Assembly: GCF_028657195.3 (NCBI RefSeq)
Contig: NZ_JANCPR020000017.1
Span: forward strand, 112,640-176,639
Source of the DNA: Streptomyces iconiensis
GTDB taxonomy: Bacteria > Actinomycetota > Actinomycetes > Streptomycetales > Streptomycetaceae
DNA: 64,000 nt
Direction of reading: 5' to 3'
Shown here: positions 41,792 through 49,188 of the stretch, one piece after another
Position numbering within the stretch: position 1 is the first letter of the stretch
Layout: every line of letters starts with the position of its first letter
Position numbers and translations under genes: made by a program
Notes under the pieces: model-generated
Databases searched by the model: none
Told to the model about the DNA's origin: nothing
What the model saw: only the letters and a program-made list of their open reading frames with translations

Positions 41792-42600
41792 GGCTGTGCC
41801 CTCCCGGGCTCGTCGGTGCCGGTCTTGGCGGCGTGGCCTATGTAGCTGACCGCCGTCGAGGAGGTCAGGCCGAACTCGCCCAGCGGGCGCCGCCGTACGA
41901 TCGCGGCCAGCAGCCGGTGGCGGGGCGCCGTGGGGGCCAGCCCCCGCGGTTTCGCGAGCGCCAGTCCGTGCCGGGCCAGGGCCGCGTGCAGTTCGCGGGG
42001 GCGGATGAACATCCGCCAGTTGTGGGTGCCCGGGTGGATGATCTTCAGCAGGCGTTCCAGCACGAGGATGGCCATCAGATAGCTGGCAGCGGTGCGGTTG
42101 ATGGTGTCGAAGACCAGCAGCCCGCCGGGGCGCAGCACCCGTGCGCACTCGGCGACGGCGCCCGGCAGGTCGTGCAGGTGCTCCAGCACGTCCGAGAGCA
42201 GCACCACGTCCAAGCTGCCGTCCCCGGCGGGCAGTTCATAGGCCGAGCCCACCTGGTACGTCACCTCGACACCGGTGGACCGTGCGTGTGCGCGCGCGGT
42301 CTCCACGGAGCCCTCGGACAGGTCGAGGCCGGTCACGGAGTAGCCCAGCTCGGCCAGACGCTCGCTCATCAGCCCGCCGCCGCAGCCGATGTCCAGGACG
42401 CGGACGGCCGACCTGTCCTCGCCCAGGCGGGCGCGCACGGTGCTGTCGAAGTAGCGCACCCGCGCCGGATTCATGTCGTGCAGCGCGCGCAGCGGACCTT
42501 CCGGGTCCCACCACGAGTCGCCGATCAGGGAGTAGTAGTCGTTGTCGATCGTGGCCGAGGACGGGTCCAGGGCCGTCAGGTGCCTGCCGGAAGCCGCCAT
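41788..42600 (-). CDS. UbiG-like SAM-dependent O-methyltransferase
   Basis: A 270-aa class I methyltransferase resembling UbiG: VLDIGCGGGLMSERLAELG (motif I, about 70), VTGLDLSEGSV, VVLLSDVLEHLHDLP and VLRPGGLLVFDTINRT. UbiG-type enzymes methylate phenolic hydroxyls. ATG 42600 overlaps the previous stop as TGATG; GTG 42609 is an alternative. Its place in this operon suggests it acts on the type III PKS-derived ring. Confidence 0.85.
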   Translation of the reverse strand: MAASGRHLTALDPSSATIDNDYYSLIGDSWWDPEGPLRALHDMNPARVRYFDSTVRARLGEDRSAVRVLDIGCGGGLMSERLAELGYSVTGLDLSEGSVETARAHARSTGVEVTYQVGSAYELPAGDGSLDVVLLSDVLEHLHDLPGAVAECARVLRPGGLLVFDTINRTAASYLMAILVLERLLKIIHPGTHNWRMFIRPRELHAALARHGLALAKPRGLAPTAPRHRLLAAIVRRRPLGEFGLTSSTAVSYIGHAAKTGTDEPGRAQP

Positions 42601-43559
42601 CACAACCACCTCGGCGACTCGGCAGGATCGATGCCGAAGGCGGCCTTGCCGATCAGTTCGGCGGCCGTATCGGCTTCGTGGCCCCCATGGGCGCCGACGC
42701 GGATACGGGGCCCGGTCTTCAGGTCCTGCCAGATACGGGCGATGCTCGGCTCGGCCTCCCCGCCATGGCCGCGCACCTGCTCGTAGGCGAGGGAGACGAC
42801 CTGCTCAGCCGCGGCTGCCGCCTGCACCCGGGGCAGGGAGCTGTCGGCGCGGGTGGTGTGCTGCCCGACCCCGACCCCGACCCCGACCCGGACCCCGCCC
42901 CCGGCGTTCCCGGTGTCCCCGGTGTCCCCGGTGTCCCCGGTGTCCCGGGTGTCCTCGGTCAGCGCGCAGTGCTCCAGCAGTGCGGTGGTGGCGGCCAGCG
43001 CCGCGCGCATCCTGGCGACGGCGAACTGGGTGCCGGGCAGCAGCGCCGGAGGCGGAGCGCCTGGCTGCGCTCCGGGTGAGCGCTCCGCGGGGGCCGAGCG
43101 CTCCTTGATGTCGGCGACGGCCAGCGCGTAGGCGCGCTCGGCGAGGCCGAGCAGCACGGCGGCCTCGGCGTGATCGCCCACGCGCGCTGCCTTCCCGCCG
43201 CCGCCGCTCCTGCCCTCGGCTGCGCTGTCGCTCCCGCCGGGCGTGGCCAGGCGGGCCGCCAGCGCGAAGGCGGTCGGCGCGCAGCCGCCGGCCACGATCC
43301 GCAGCAGCGCGCAGGTGCGCACCAGCGATCCGCCGTAGTCGGCGCCGAGTGCCGAGGTCAGCTCGGCGAGGTTCTCGGCCGTCCGCGCTTCCAGCGCGTC
43401 GGCTGTGCTGCCTGCGTGCCCTGCGCTGACGCCGCTGTCTGTGCGGCGTTTGCCGAAGGTGGCCGCGAGCTGTGCCACCTCCTCGGTGAGCCGGGTCCAG
43501 GACGCGGCTTCGGTGCTGCCCATCCCCACGGGTTCCTTCCTCGCGGTCACGGCGCTCAC
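42600..43559 (-). CDS. Aberrant acyl-CoA dehydrogenase-like protein with low-complexity linker
   Basis: A 319-aa protein aligned by eye with the helical N- and C-terminal domains of its neighbour: LLRIVAGGCAPTAFALAARLA, FAVARMRAALAATTALLEH and EQVVSLAYEQVRGHGGEAE. The middle beta-domain that covers FAD is missing, and a Thr-Gly-Asp / Gly-Val repeat linker (residues about 202-231) interrupts the C-terminal part. FAD binding alone is therefore doubtful; it may form a heterodimer with the intact dehydrogenase. GTG 43559 is coupled to the neighbour's stop; ATG 43523 is an alternative. Confidence 0.65.
   Translation of the reverse strand: MSAVTARKEPVGMGSTEAASWTRLTEEVAQLAATFGKRRTDSGVSAGHAGSTADALEARTAENLAELTSALGADYGGSLVRTCALLRIVAGGCAPTAFALAARLATPGGSDSAAEGRSGGGGKAARVGDHAEAAVLLGLAERAYALAVADIKERSAPAERSPGAQPGAPPPALLPGTQFAVARMRAALAATTALLEHCALTEDTRDTGDTGDTGDTGNAGGGVRVGVGVGVGQHTTRADSSLPRVQAAAAAEQVVSLAYEQVRGHGGEAEPSIARIWQDLKTGPRIRVGAHGGHEADTAAELIGKAAFGIDPAESPRWL
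42867..42956. repeat. Coding simple repeats (GACCCC and GGTGTCCCC arrays)
   Basis: Five hexamers of GACCCC (42867-42896) and five 9-mers of GGTGTCCCC (42912-42956), both within the dehydrogenase-like gene. On the coding strand they give a Gly-Val repeat and a Thr-Gly-Asp repeat. Both unit lengths keep the frame. Confidence 0.9.
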
Positions 43560-44758
43560 CCCGCCCAGCGGGGCTCGGCGAACAGCGGTACGTCCAGGGC
43601 CTGTTTGCCGGCCCACTCCAGAACGACGTCGCCGGCGGGCGGCACCAGCAGCCCGGCGACCACGTCCCTGTACATGCGCTGGAGCGGGTCGGCCGAGGCC
43701 AGCCCTGAGCCGCCCTGCACCTGCATGGCCAGCGTCACGACCTCGTGCGCGAGCCGGGTGACGGTGAACTTCATGACGCTCATGTCGATGTAGTGGCCCA
43801 GCGGGTCGACGTTCTCGTGGTCGGCGTGGATCGCCGCCTCCAGATACGCCTCTGCCGTCGCGAGCTTGGTGGCCATCTCCGCCACCCGGAACTGGATGCC
43901 GGGCAGATGTGCGTTGGGCTTGCCGATGACGCTGATGACCCGTTTGCGCTGGGTGGCGACCACATGCTCCAGCGCGCCGCGCGCGATGCCGACGAAGCAG
44001 GAGGCGAAGCTGCACCAGGCCCAGTGCACCCCGTTCATGAACAGCAGCGGCAGGGTGCCCCGCTCGCCGATCGAGGACTCCTCGTCGACGAACAGGTCCT
44101 CCAGTGCCAGCGAGTGGCTGCCGGTCGCGCGCATGCCCGCCGCGTCCCACTCGGCCGTGACCCGCACGCCGCGCTCAGGCTTGGGGATCAGGAAGGCCAT
44201 GGGCTGCGGCAGTCCCCTGTCGTCGGTGGTGGCGGCGGAGAGGAACAGATGGGTGGCGCCGGGAAATCCGGTGAAGAAACCCTTGCGCCCGTTGAGGACG
44301 TAACCGCCTTCCACCGGTTCGGCCTTGGTGGTCGGGTGCCACCAGTTGCCGCCCACGCCCGGCTCGCTGAAGCCCCCGGCGATCACGGCGCCCTCGGCCA
44401 CCTGGCGGCAGGCACGGGCCGTGCTCTCGCCGCCCAGGTTGGCGATCATGGCGAGGCCGTGTACATGCATGTTCACGGAGAACGCCGTCGAGGCGCAGCC
44501 CGCGGCCAGGATGCGCTGGGCCCGGCACAGTTCGGCCAGGCTCGCGCCCGCACCGCCGTGCTCCTTGGGCACGGTCATCGCGGTGTAGCCGCTGGCGACC
44601 AGCTCGGCGAGGTTCTCGTGCGGGAAGCTGGAGTCGGCGTCGTGCGCTGCGGCACGCTCGGCGAACCGGGGCGCCAACTCGCGGGCCAGCGCCACATAGT
44701 CGGTAGTACCTGTGGAGCCGGTGCGGCCTCCGGTGCGGGCCGGTGCGCCGCTAGACAT
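43556..44758 (-). CDS. Acyl-CoA/acyl-ACP dehydrogenase
   Basis: A 400-aa three-domain acyl-CoA dehydrogenase: AMTVPKEHGGAGASLAELC (N-domain), GGFSEPGVGGNWW (the flavin/substrate loop), LNGRKGFFTG, and a C-terminal helical domain with LAMQVQGGSGLASADPLQR. It introduces a double bond in an acyl thioester, probably carried by the ACP encoded directly upstream, since the starts overlap by 8 bp. The catalytic Glu position is not certain by eye. Confidence 0.9.
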   Translation of the reverse strand: MSSGAPARTGGRTGSTGTTDYVALARELAPRFAERAAAHDADSSFPHENLAELVASGYTAMTVPKEHGGAGASLAELCRAQRILAAGCASTAFSVNMHVHGLAMIANLGGESTARACRQVAEGAVIAGGFSEPGVGGNWWHPTTKAEPVEGGYVLNGRKGFFTGFPGATHLFLSAATTDDRGLPQPMAFLIPKPERGVRVTAEWDAAGMRATGSHSLALEDLFVDEESSIGERGTLPLLFMNGVHWAWCSFASCFVGIARGALEHVVATQRKRVISVIGKPNAHLPGIQFRVAEMATKLATAEAYLEAAIHADHENVDPLGHYIDMSVMKFTVTRLAHEVVTLAMQVQGGSGLASADPLQRMYRDVVAGLLVPPAGDVVLEWAGKQALDVPLFAEPRWAG

Positions 44759-45068
44759 AGGGCACCGTGTGCGCGCGCGGCAGCGGCGCGGATTCGCAGG
44801 CGGCCAGCGACTCGGCCATCGAGCCGACGCTGTCCGACTCGGACGAGAAGGTCTGATCCAGCCAGTGCATCAGGTCGAAGTCCGGGTATGCCTCCCGGAT
44901 TCGGCGCCCCAGGGCCTCCAGGTTCATCGAGTCGAAGCCGAGGTCGTCGGTCAGTGAGGCATCCGGTGCGATCTCCTCCATGCGGAGGTTCGGCTTGACC
45001 GCGACCAGATGGACAGCCAGGGCGCGCATGTGGTCGGTAACGAAAGCTCCATCGAGCACGTCGATCAT
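44751..45068 (-). CDS. Stand-alone acyl carrier protein of the second assembly line
   Basis: A 105-aa carrier protein with Ser47 in DLGFDSMNLEAL as the phosphopantetheine site. It is acidic and longer at the C-terminus than the type II ACP at 11688, with little similarity beyond the motif. First gene of the minus-strand operon (ACP, two dehydrogenase-like genes, methyltransferase, SRPBCC, type III PKS). It is the natural acceptor for the acyl-AMP ligase and platform for dehydrogenation or amination. Confidence 0.92.
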   Translation of the reverse strand: MIDVLDGAFVTDHMRALAVHLVAVKPNLRMEEIAPDASLTDDLGFDSMNLEALGRRIREAYPDFDLMHWLDQTFSSESDSVGSMAESLAACESAPLPRAHTVPYV

Positions 45069-45443
45069 CTCCCGGTCTCAGGACGGTGTCGCCGCTCTCC
45101 CCCGCGTCGCGCCCCGCTGTGTGGGGGCGCGGCGGGGGAGTGCCGGCGGACCGTTCCAGGAGAATGGCGCTCCCGACTCGCGCCAGGCTCAAGGGGATCG
45201 GCGCAGATCAGCGCCGTGAATCCGCCCTCGCGGCCGTGGTGAGGTGCGCGCCGTTGCTGCGGCGGCGGGGCCTCTCCTCGCCGCCGCAACGGCGCGCACA
45301 GCGGACGGACCTGACCCAGGGAGCCTGCTGTCGTTCACCGTCTGCTGCCGTTCACCGCCTGCACCGCCTGCTGGCGTTCAGCGTCTGCTGTCATGCACCG
45401 TCTACTGGCGTTCAGCGCCTTCCCGCGCCGGCGCCTCCCGGTG
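45069..45443. promoter_or_regulatory. Intergenic region upstream of the second assembly line
   Basis: A 375-bp gap between two minus-strand genes. The right third is a 17-bp tandem repeat (45325-45418). The rest includes GC-rich inverted repeats around 45243-45296 (GTGCGCGCC ... GGCGCGCAC) that may terminate transcription from the gene at 45444. The promoter for the ACP operon must lie here, but no clear -10/-35 pair is visible. Confidence 0.4.
45325..45418. repeat. 17-bp tandem repeats (five full units, one partial)
   Basis: Units such as CTGCTGTCGTTCACCGT repeat five times with one 9-bp partial unit in the middle. It lies just beyond the stop codon of the gene at 45444, upstream of the ACP operon. 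Confidence 0.85.
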
Positions 45444-46433
45444 TCAGCGCACGCGGAACAGGAGGTGCTGGCCGTGGCGGGCCATGGGCTGGGCGTCCTT
45501 CACGCTGCCCACCCAGGAGACCGCGACATAGCGGCCCGGCTCGGTCGGCATGGTCAGCGTGACGCCCTCGCCGGGCGACAGCGGCGGGGTGCCCAGGGGC
45601 GAGGCGATGGCGAACGGCGGAGGTGCCGTGCCGTCGAAGAACGCCTGCACGTCCTTCTCGGTCACCGCGTCGTCATCCACCCGGTAGATGATCGCCTCGT
45701 CGGGCTGTTCCGGTACGGAGTTGACGTACCGCAGCGGACGCCCCGCGCGTGCCGTGCCGCGCAGCACGAAGCGCGGACCTTCGCTGGTGTGCACGGCGCG
45801 CAGGGTCGCCGAGCAGCGCGGCCGGCCCGCTGTCCCGCCGGAGCCGTCAGCGCTGTCAGCGCCGACCGCACCGTCAGCGCGTGCCCGGGGCCCGTCCCGG
45901 ACGGTGAGGGTGCGTACGTACTCCTGGCCAGGCGCGGGATTGCGGCCCAGGTCGCTCTGGAAGTCGCGGTACTCCAGCAGCAGATAGCGGCCGGGCTCCA
46001 GCTCCGAGGTGAAGTACGAGACGACGCCCGGGTGTACGGCGGCCCCGCCGAACAACTCGGCCGTGGCCATCAACTCCCGCGTGGCCCTGATGGTCTCCTG
46101 GGGCACCTGCGAGGTGAAGATGGTGCGCAGCAGTCCGCTGAACGCCTCTTCGCCGTGGCCGCCGCGCAGCCGGGCGAGACCGATGAAGCCGCAGGTGGCA
46201 CTCGTGGAGACGGACCGGAAGGTCGTGGTACCCCGAGGCGCCGAGGACGGGAAGGTGAAGCCGTCCTCGCCGGTCACGATCTCCAGCGGTCCCGGCCGGG
46301 CGCCCGGCCGCGTGGTGGAGGGCCCGGCCCCGTGTGCCGTCCCGGCTCCGCGTGCCGTGCCGACCCCGGTGAGCAGGGCGGCGCCGAGGGCTCCGCCGGC
46401 TGTGAGGGCCCGGCGCCTGTTCCACTTCTGCAT
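45444..46433 (-). CDS. Tat-exported protein of unknown function
   Basis: A 329-aa protein with a twin-arginine signal (KWNRRRALTAGGALGAALL) and a Thr/Gly-rich linker. The mature part has two similar halves with beta-strand patterns; ELEPGRYLLLEYRD and EPGRYVAVSWVG look like cupredoxin-like or immunoglobulin-like strands. I do not recognise the family. It is next to genes for a second multicopper oxidase and an SDR, so an extracellular role in metal or redox handling is possible. Confidence 0.55.
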   Translation of the reverse strand: MQKWNRRRALTAGGALGAALLTGVGTARGAGTAHGAGPSTTRPGARPGPLEIVTGEDGFTFPSSAPRGTTTFRSVSTSATCGFIGLARLRGGHGEEAFSGLLRTIFTSQVPQETIRATRELMATAELFGGAAVHPGVVSYFTSELEPGRYLLLEYRDFQSDLGRNPAPGQEYVRTLTVRDGPRARADGAVGADSADGSGGTAGRPRCSATLRAVHTSEGPRFVLRGTARAGRPLRYVNSVPEQPDEAIIYRVDDDAVTEKDVQAFFDGTAPPPFAIASPLGTPPLSPGEGVTLTMPTEPGRYVAVSWVGSVKDAQPMARHGQHLLFRVR

Positions 46434-46534
46434 ACGTCACCACATCCTGTGAGCACTGACGTTCGGGCCGCCAGCGAATCACCGGACACCTGGGTCACAC
46501 TCAAGGATCTGTCGAGGCAGCGGCGTACCGCCCT

Positions 46535-47236
46535 TCACCAGCCGATGACCGTGCCGCGCCGGAAGAAGACGCCCGAGGGGCCGTCGTCCGCCAGCGTCGC
46601 GGCCCGCACGATGTCCTCGGCCGCCTCCTGCGGGCTCTGCTCGGCCGCAGGGCGCATCCGGGTGCGCACCAGGCCCGGGTTGATCGCGTTGACCAGCACA
46701 CCGGTGCCCTCGGTCTCCTTGGCGAGCATCACGGTCAGCGCGTTCAGGGAGGACTTGGAGACCGAGTAGGCGGGGCACATGTCCGCGATGCCGATCGTGA
46801 AGGAACCCGTGCCGCTGGAGATGTTCACCACCCGTCCCCAGCCCCGCTCCACCATGCCGGGCACGAAAGCCTGGGAGACCCGCCAGGTGCCCAGCAGGTT
46901 CACCTCCAGCGTGCGCTCGACCAGGGAGAGGTCCACCCGCGAGGGCCGCTCGCCCCAGTCGAGCTGGACGCCCGCGTTGTTGACGAGGATGTCAACGGGG
47001 CCTGCGTGCGCGGCGGCCAGACGTACCGACTCCGCTTCCGTGACGTCCAGTACGGCGTGCGTGGCGCCCTCGCCCAGCTCGGCCGCTGCCTTGCGTACCG
47101 CCTCCTCGTCCCGGGCCGCGAGGACCACCCGGTGACCGTCAGCGTGCAGCGCGGCGGCCACCGCCTGGCCGATGCCCCGGTTGGCGCCGGTCACCAGGGC
47201 GGTGCGCCGCCGGGGCGGCTGGACGGTACTGCTCAT
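46535..47236 (-). CDS. Short-chain dehydrogenase/reductase
   Basis: A 233-aa classical SDR: TGANRGIGQ (NAD(P) motif, about 15-23), NNAG near 82, Ser in NISSGTG and the YSVSK catalytic pair. It is not close to the PKS ketoreductases, lacking the VDGG C-terminal motif, and more resembles carbonyl reductases acting on free small molecules. ATG 47236 is favoured over an upstream start at 47335. Probably a tailoring reduction. Confidence 0.85.
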   Translation of the reverse strand: MSSTVQPPRRRTALVTGANRGIGQAVAAALHADGHRVVLAARDEEAVRKAAAELGEGATHAVLDVTEAESVRLAAAHAGPVDILVNNAGVQLDWGERPSRVDLSLVERTLEVNLLGTWRVSQAFVPGMVERGWGRVVNISSGTGSFTIGIADMCPAYSVSKSSLNALTVMLAKETEGTGVLVNAINPGLVRTRMRPAAEQSPQEAAEDIVRAATLADDGPSGVFFRRGTVIGW

Positions 47237-47338
47237 ACGTGCCTCCGGTCGGCAGCTCGGTCGCTCGGCGTGCTGGGCGTACGGTTCCCGGGGTGTGCGC
47301 TGTGCCGGTGGTGCGGGCGGCACGCCGTCGGACACGGT

Positions 47339-48976
47339 CTAGTGATGTGCGGAGATCGTGCGCGGAGCCTGGTCCTCCGTTCCCGGCCTGACGACCGTGA
47401 ACTGGCCCATCATTCCCCTGTCCTCGTGCTTGAGGACGTGGCAGTGGAACATGTACGGGAAGTCGGCGTTGACGTGCCGCGGCATCGCGACCGCCAGCCG
47501 CACCTTCTCGTCCGGCGGCACGTGCACCGTGTCCTTGGCGCCGCGCAGATGGGCCGGCGGGCGCTTGCCCTTGTAGGTGACGACGTTGAAGGCGAGCCCG
47601 TGTATGTGGAGGGTGTGCATTCCGTCGCTTGAGGCGGTCACGTCCCACAGCTCGACGGACCTGGCCGCTGCGACCGCGTCGACGCGGGTCATCTCCATGT
47701 CCTTGCCGTTGATCTGCGTCCCGCTCATCCGGAACTCGCGCACCCTCGCGTCCCCTGGCACCTCGATGGCGGGGGGCGTGTCCCGCAGCCGCTCGGGCAG
47801 CGGCCGGGACTTCGACAGCTTCTGCGCCGCGCGCAGTTCGATGATGTCGAAGGTGTCCTCGCCGCCGTCCATGCGCTCGGTGGGGAAGCTGTTGCCCAGG
47901 TCCGGTGCGAAGCTGCGCAGCAGCGCCTTCTGCCCCGGCTCGAAGCGCACCACTATCTCGGCGCGCTCGGCCGCTGCCAACTGGATGCGGCGCAGCGGCA
48001 CGGGGCGCTCCACCAGCCCGTTCTCCTGGGCGACCAGGTGGAATTCGCGGTTGTCCGTGAAGCCGAAGTTGTAGACGCGGGCGTTGGACGCGTTCATCAG
48101 CCGCAGCCGCACCAGCGTCGAGGTCACCTTCAGATGCGGGTCGTAGGTGCCGTTGACCAGGATGGTGTCGCCCAGCACGCCCACTCCGCCCACCCCGGCG
48201 AAGCTCTCCATCGTGGTGGCGCCGCGCAGCTCCATGGTGCCGTCGTCGTTGAACTTGCGGTCCTGGACGATCAGGGGAACGTCGTCCACGCCGTAGTCGC
48301 GCGGCAGCCCCGTGCGCTCCTCGGTCTCCTTCTCGTCGTCGAGGATGAACATCCCCGCGATGCCGCGCGTGACGTGGTCGGCGGTCTCCTCGTGCGGATG
48401 CGGGTGGTACCACAGCGTCGAAGCCGGCTGCTCGATCGTCCAGTACGGCTTCCAGACCGCGCCCGGCTCCACCATCTGGTGCGGGCCGCCGTCCATCGTG
48501 GCGGGCAGGTGCATCCCGTGCCAGTGCAAGGTGGTGGCCTCGGGAAGCCTGTTGTCGTAGGCGACACGCACCTTCTCGCCTCTGCGGGCACGCAGTGTGG
48601 GCCCGAGGAAGGTGCCGTTGACGCCCCAGGTCGGTGTCTGTTTGCCGGGCAGCAGCTCGGTGGTGCCAGCGCGGGCCTTCAGCTCGAACAGCCGGCCGGC
48701 CCCGTCGCTGCTGCCTTCCAGCAGGCGGGGGATGTGCACCGTGTTGGCGAACTCCAGATCGCCCACATTGCTCTGCCGCCGGTTCCGGTAGACCACGGCG
48801 AAGTTGACCCCGTACGCGCCCCCCACCAGCAGCCCCGCCCCCAGCACCCCGCCGGCCGTCAGCAGCACACGCCGCCTGACGCGGGAGCGCCTCGGGCGTA
48901 ACTGTCCCTCGTTGTCCGTCTCCTCGGCGCGCGAGGGCACGCCCGGCTCTTCATCTTTGTCCGGTTCGCTCGTCAT
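47339..48976 (-). CDS. Membrane-anchored multicopper oxidase, second
   Basis: A multicopper oxidase of about 545 residues. A basic N-terminus and one hydrophobic segment (VLLTAGGVLGAGLLVGGAYG) anchor or export it. Copper ligands: TLHWHGMHLPA, TLWYHPHPHEETADH, HTLHIHGLAFNVV and MFHCHVLKHEDRGMMG. It belongs to the same broad group as the enzyme at 13719 but is divergent. Start is uncertain: ATG 48976 is used, with 48997 and GTG 49078 also in frame and none with a strong ribosome site. Likely phenol or metal oxidation outside the cell. Confidence 0.88.
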   Translation of the reverse strand: MTSEPDKDEEPGVPSRAEETDNEGQLRPRRSRVRRRVLLTAGGVLGAGLLVGGAYGVNFAVVYRNRRQSNVGDLEFANTVHIPRLLEGSSDGAGRLFELKARAGTTELLPGKQTPTWGVNGTFLGPTLRARRGEKVRVAYDNRLPEATTLHWHGMHLPATMDGGPHQMVEPGAVWKPYWTIEQPASTLWYHPHPHEETADHVTRGIAGMFILDDEKETEERTGLPRDYGVDDVPLIVQDRKFNDDGTMELRGATTMESFAGVGGVGVLGDTILVNGTYDPHLKVTSTLVRLRLMNASNARVYNFGFTDNREFHLVAQENGLVERPVPLRRIQLAAAERAEIVVRFEPGQKALLRSFAPDLGNSFPTERMDGGEDTFDIIELRAAQKLSKSRPLPERLRDTPPAIEVPGDARVREFRMSGTQINGKDMEMTRVDAVAAARSVELWDVTASSDGMHTLHIHGLAFNVVTYKGKRPPAHLRGAKDTVHVPPDEKVRLAVAMPRHVNADFPYMFHCHVLKHEDRGMMGQFTVVRPGTEDQAPRTISAHH

Positions 48977-49188
48977 CGGACCATAGTGGCCGGTCATGGG
49001 CTCAGTGTGCGGCCGTCGGCTCAAGTGCCCCACGAGTCCCGCTGGAGCGCCGGTGGAGCGGGACCGTGAGTCCCTCACCCTCGCCCCTGGCCCCGGCCGC
49101 CGTCAGGCCGCGCTCCAGCGAGCCCCGAGAACCGCCCGTCAGCGTGGGCGCAGCCGAGGCGCGACCGAGGAGTGGAAGGGGAGCGAAC

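Noticed and set aside
45393..46769. A long plus-strand frame opposite the Tat-exported protein
   Set aside because: No ribosome site and Gly/Arg-rich shadow composition; the minus-strand frame has a proper signal peptide.
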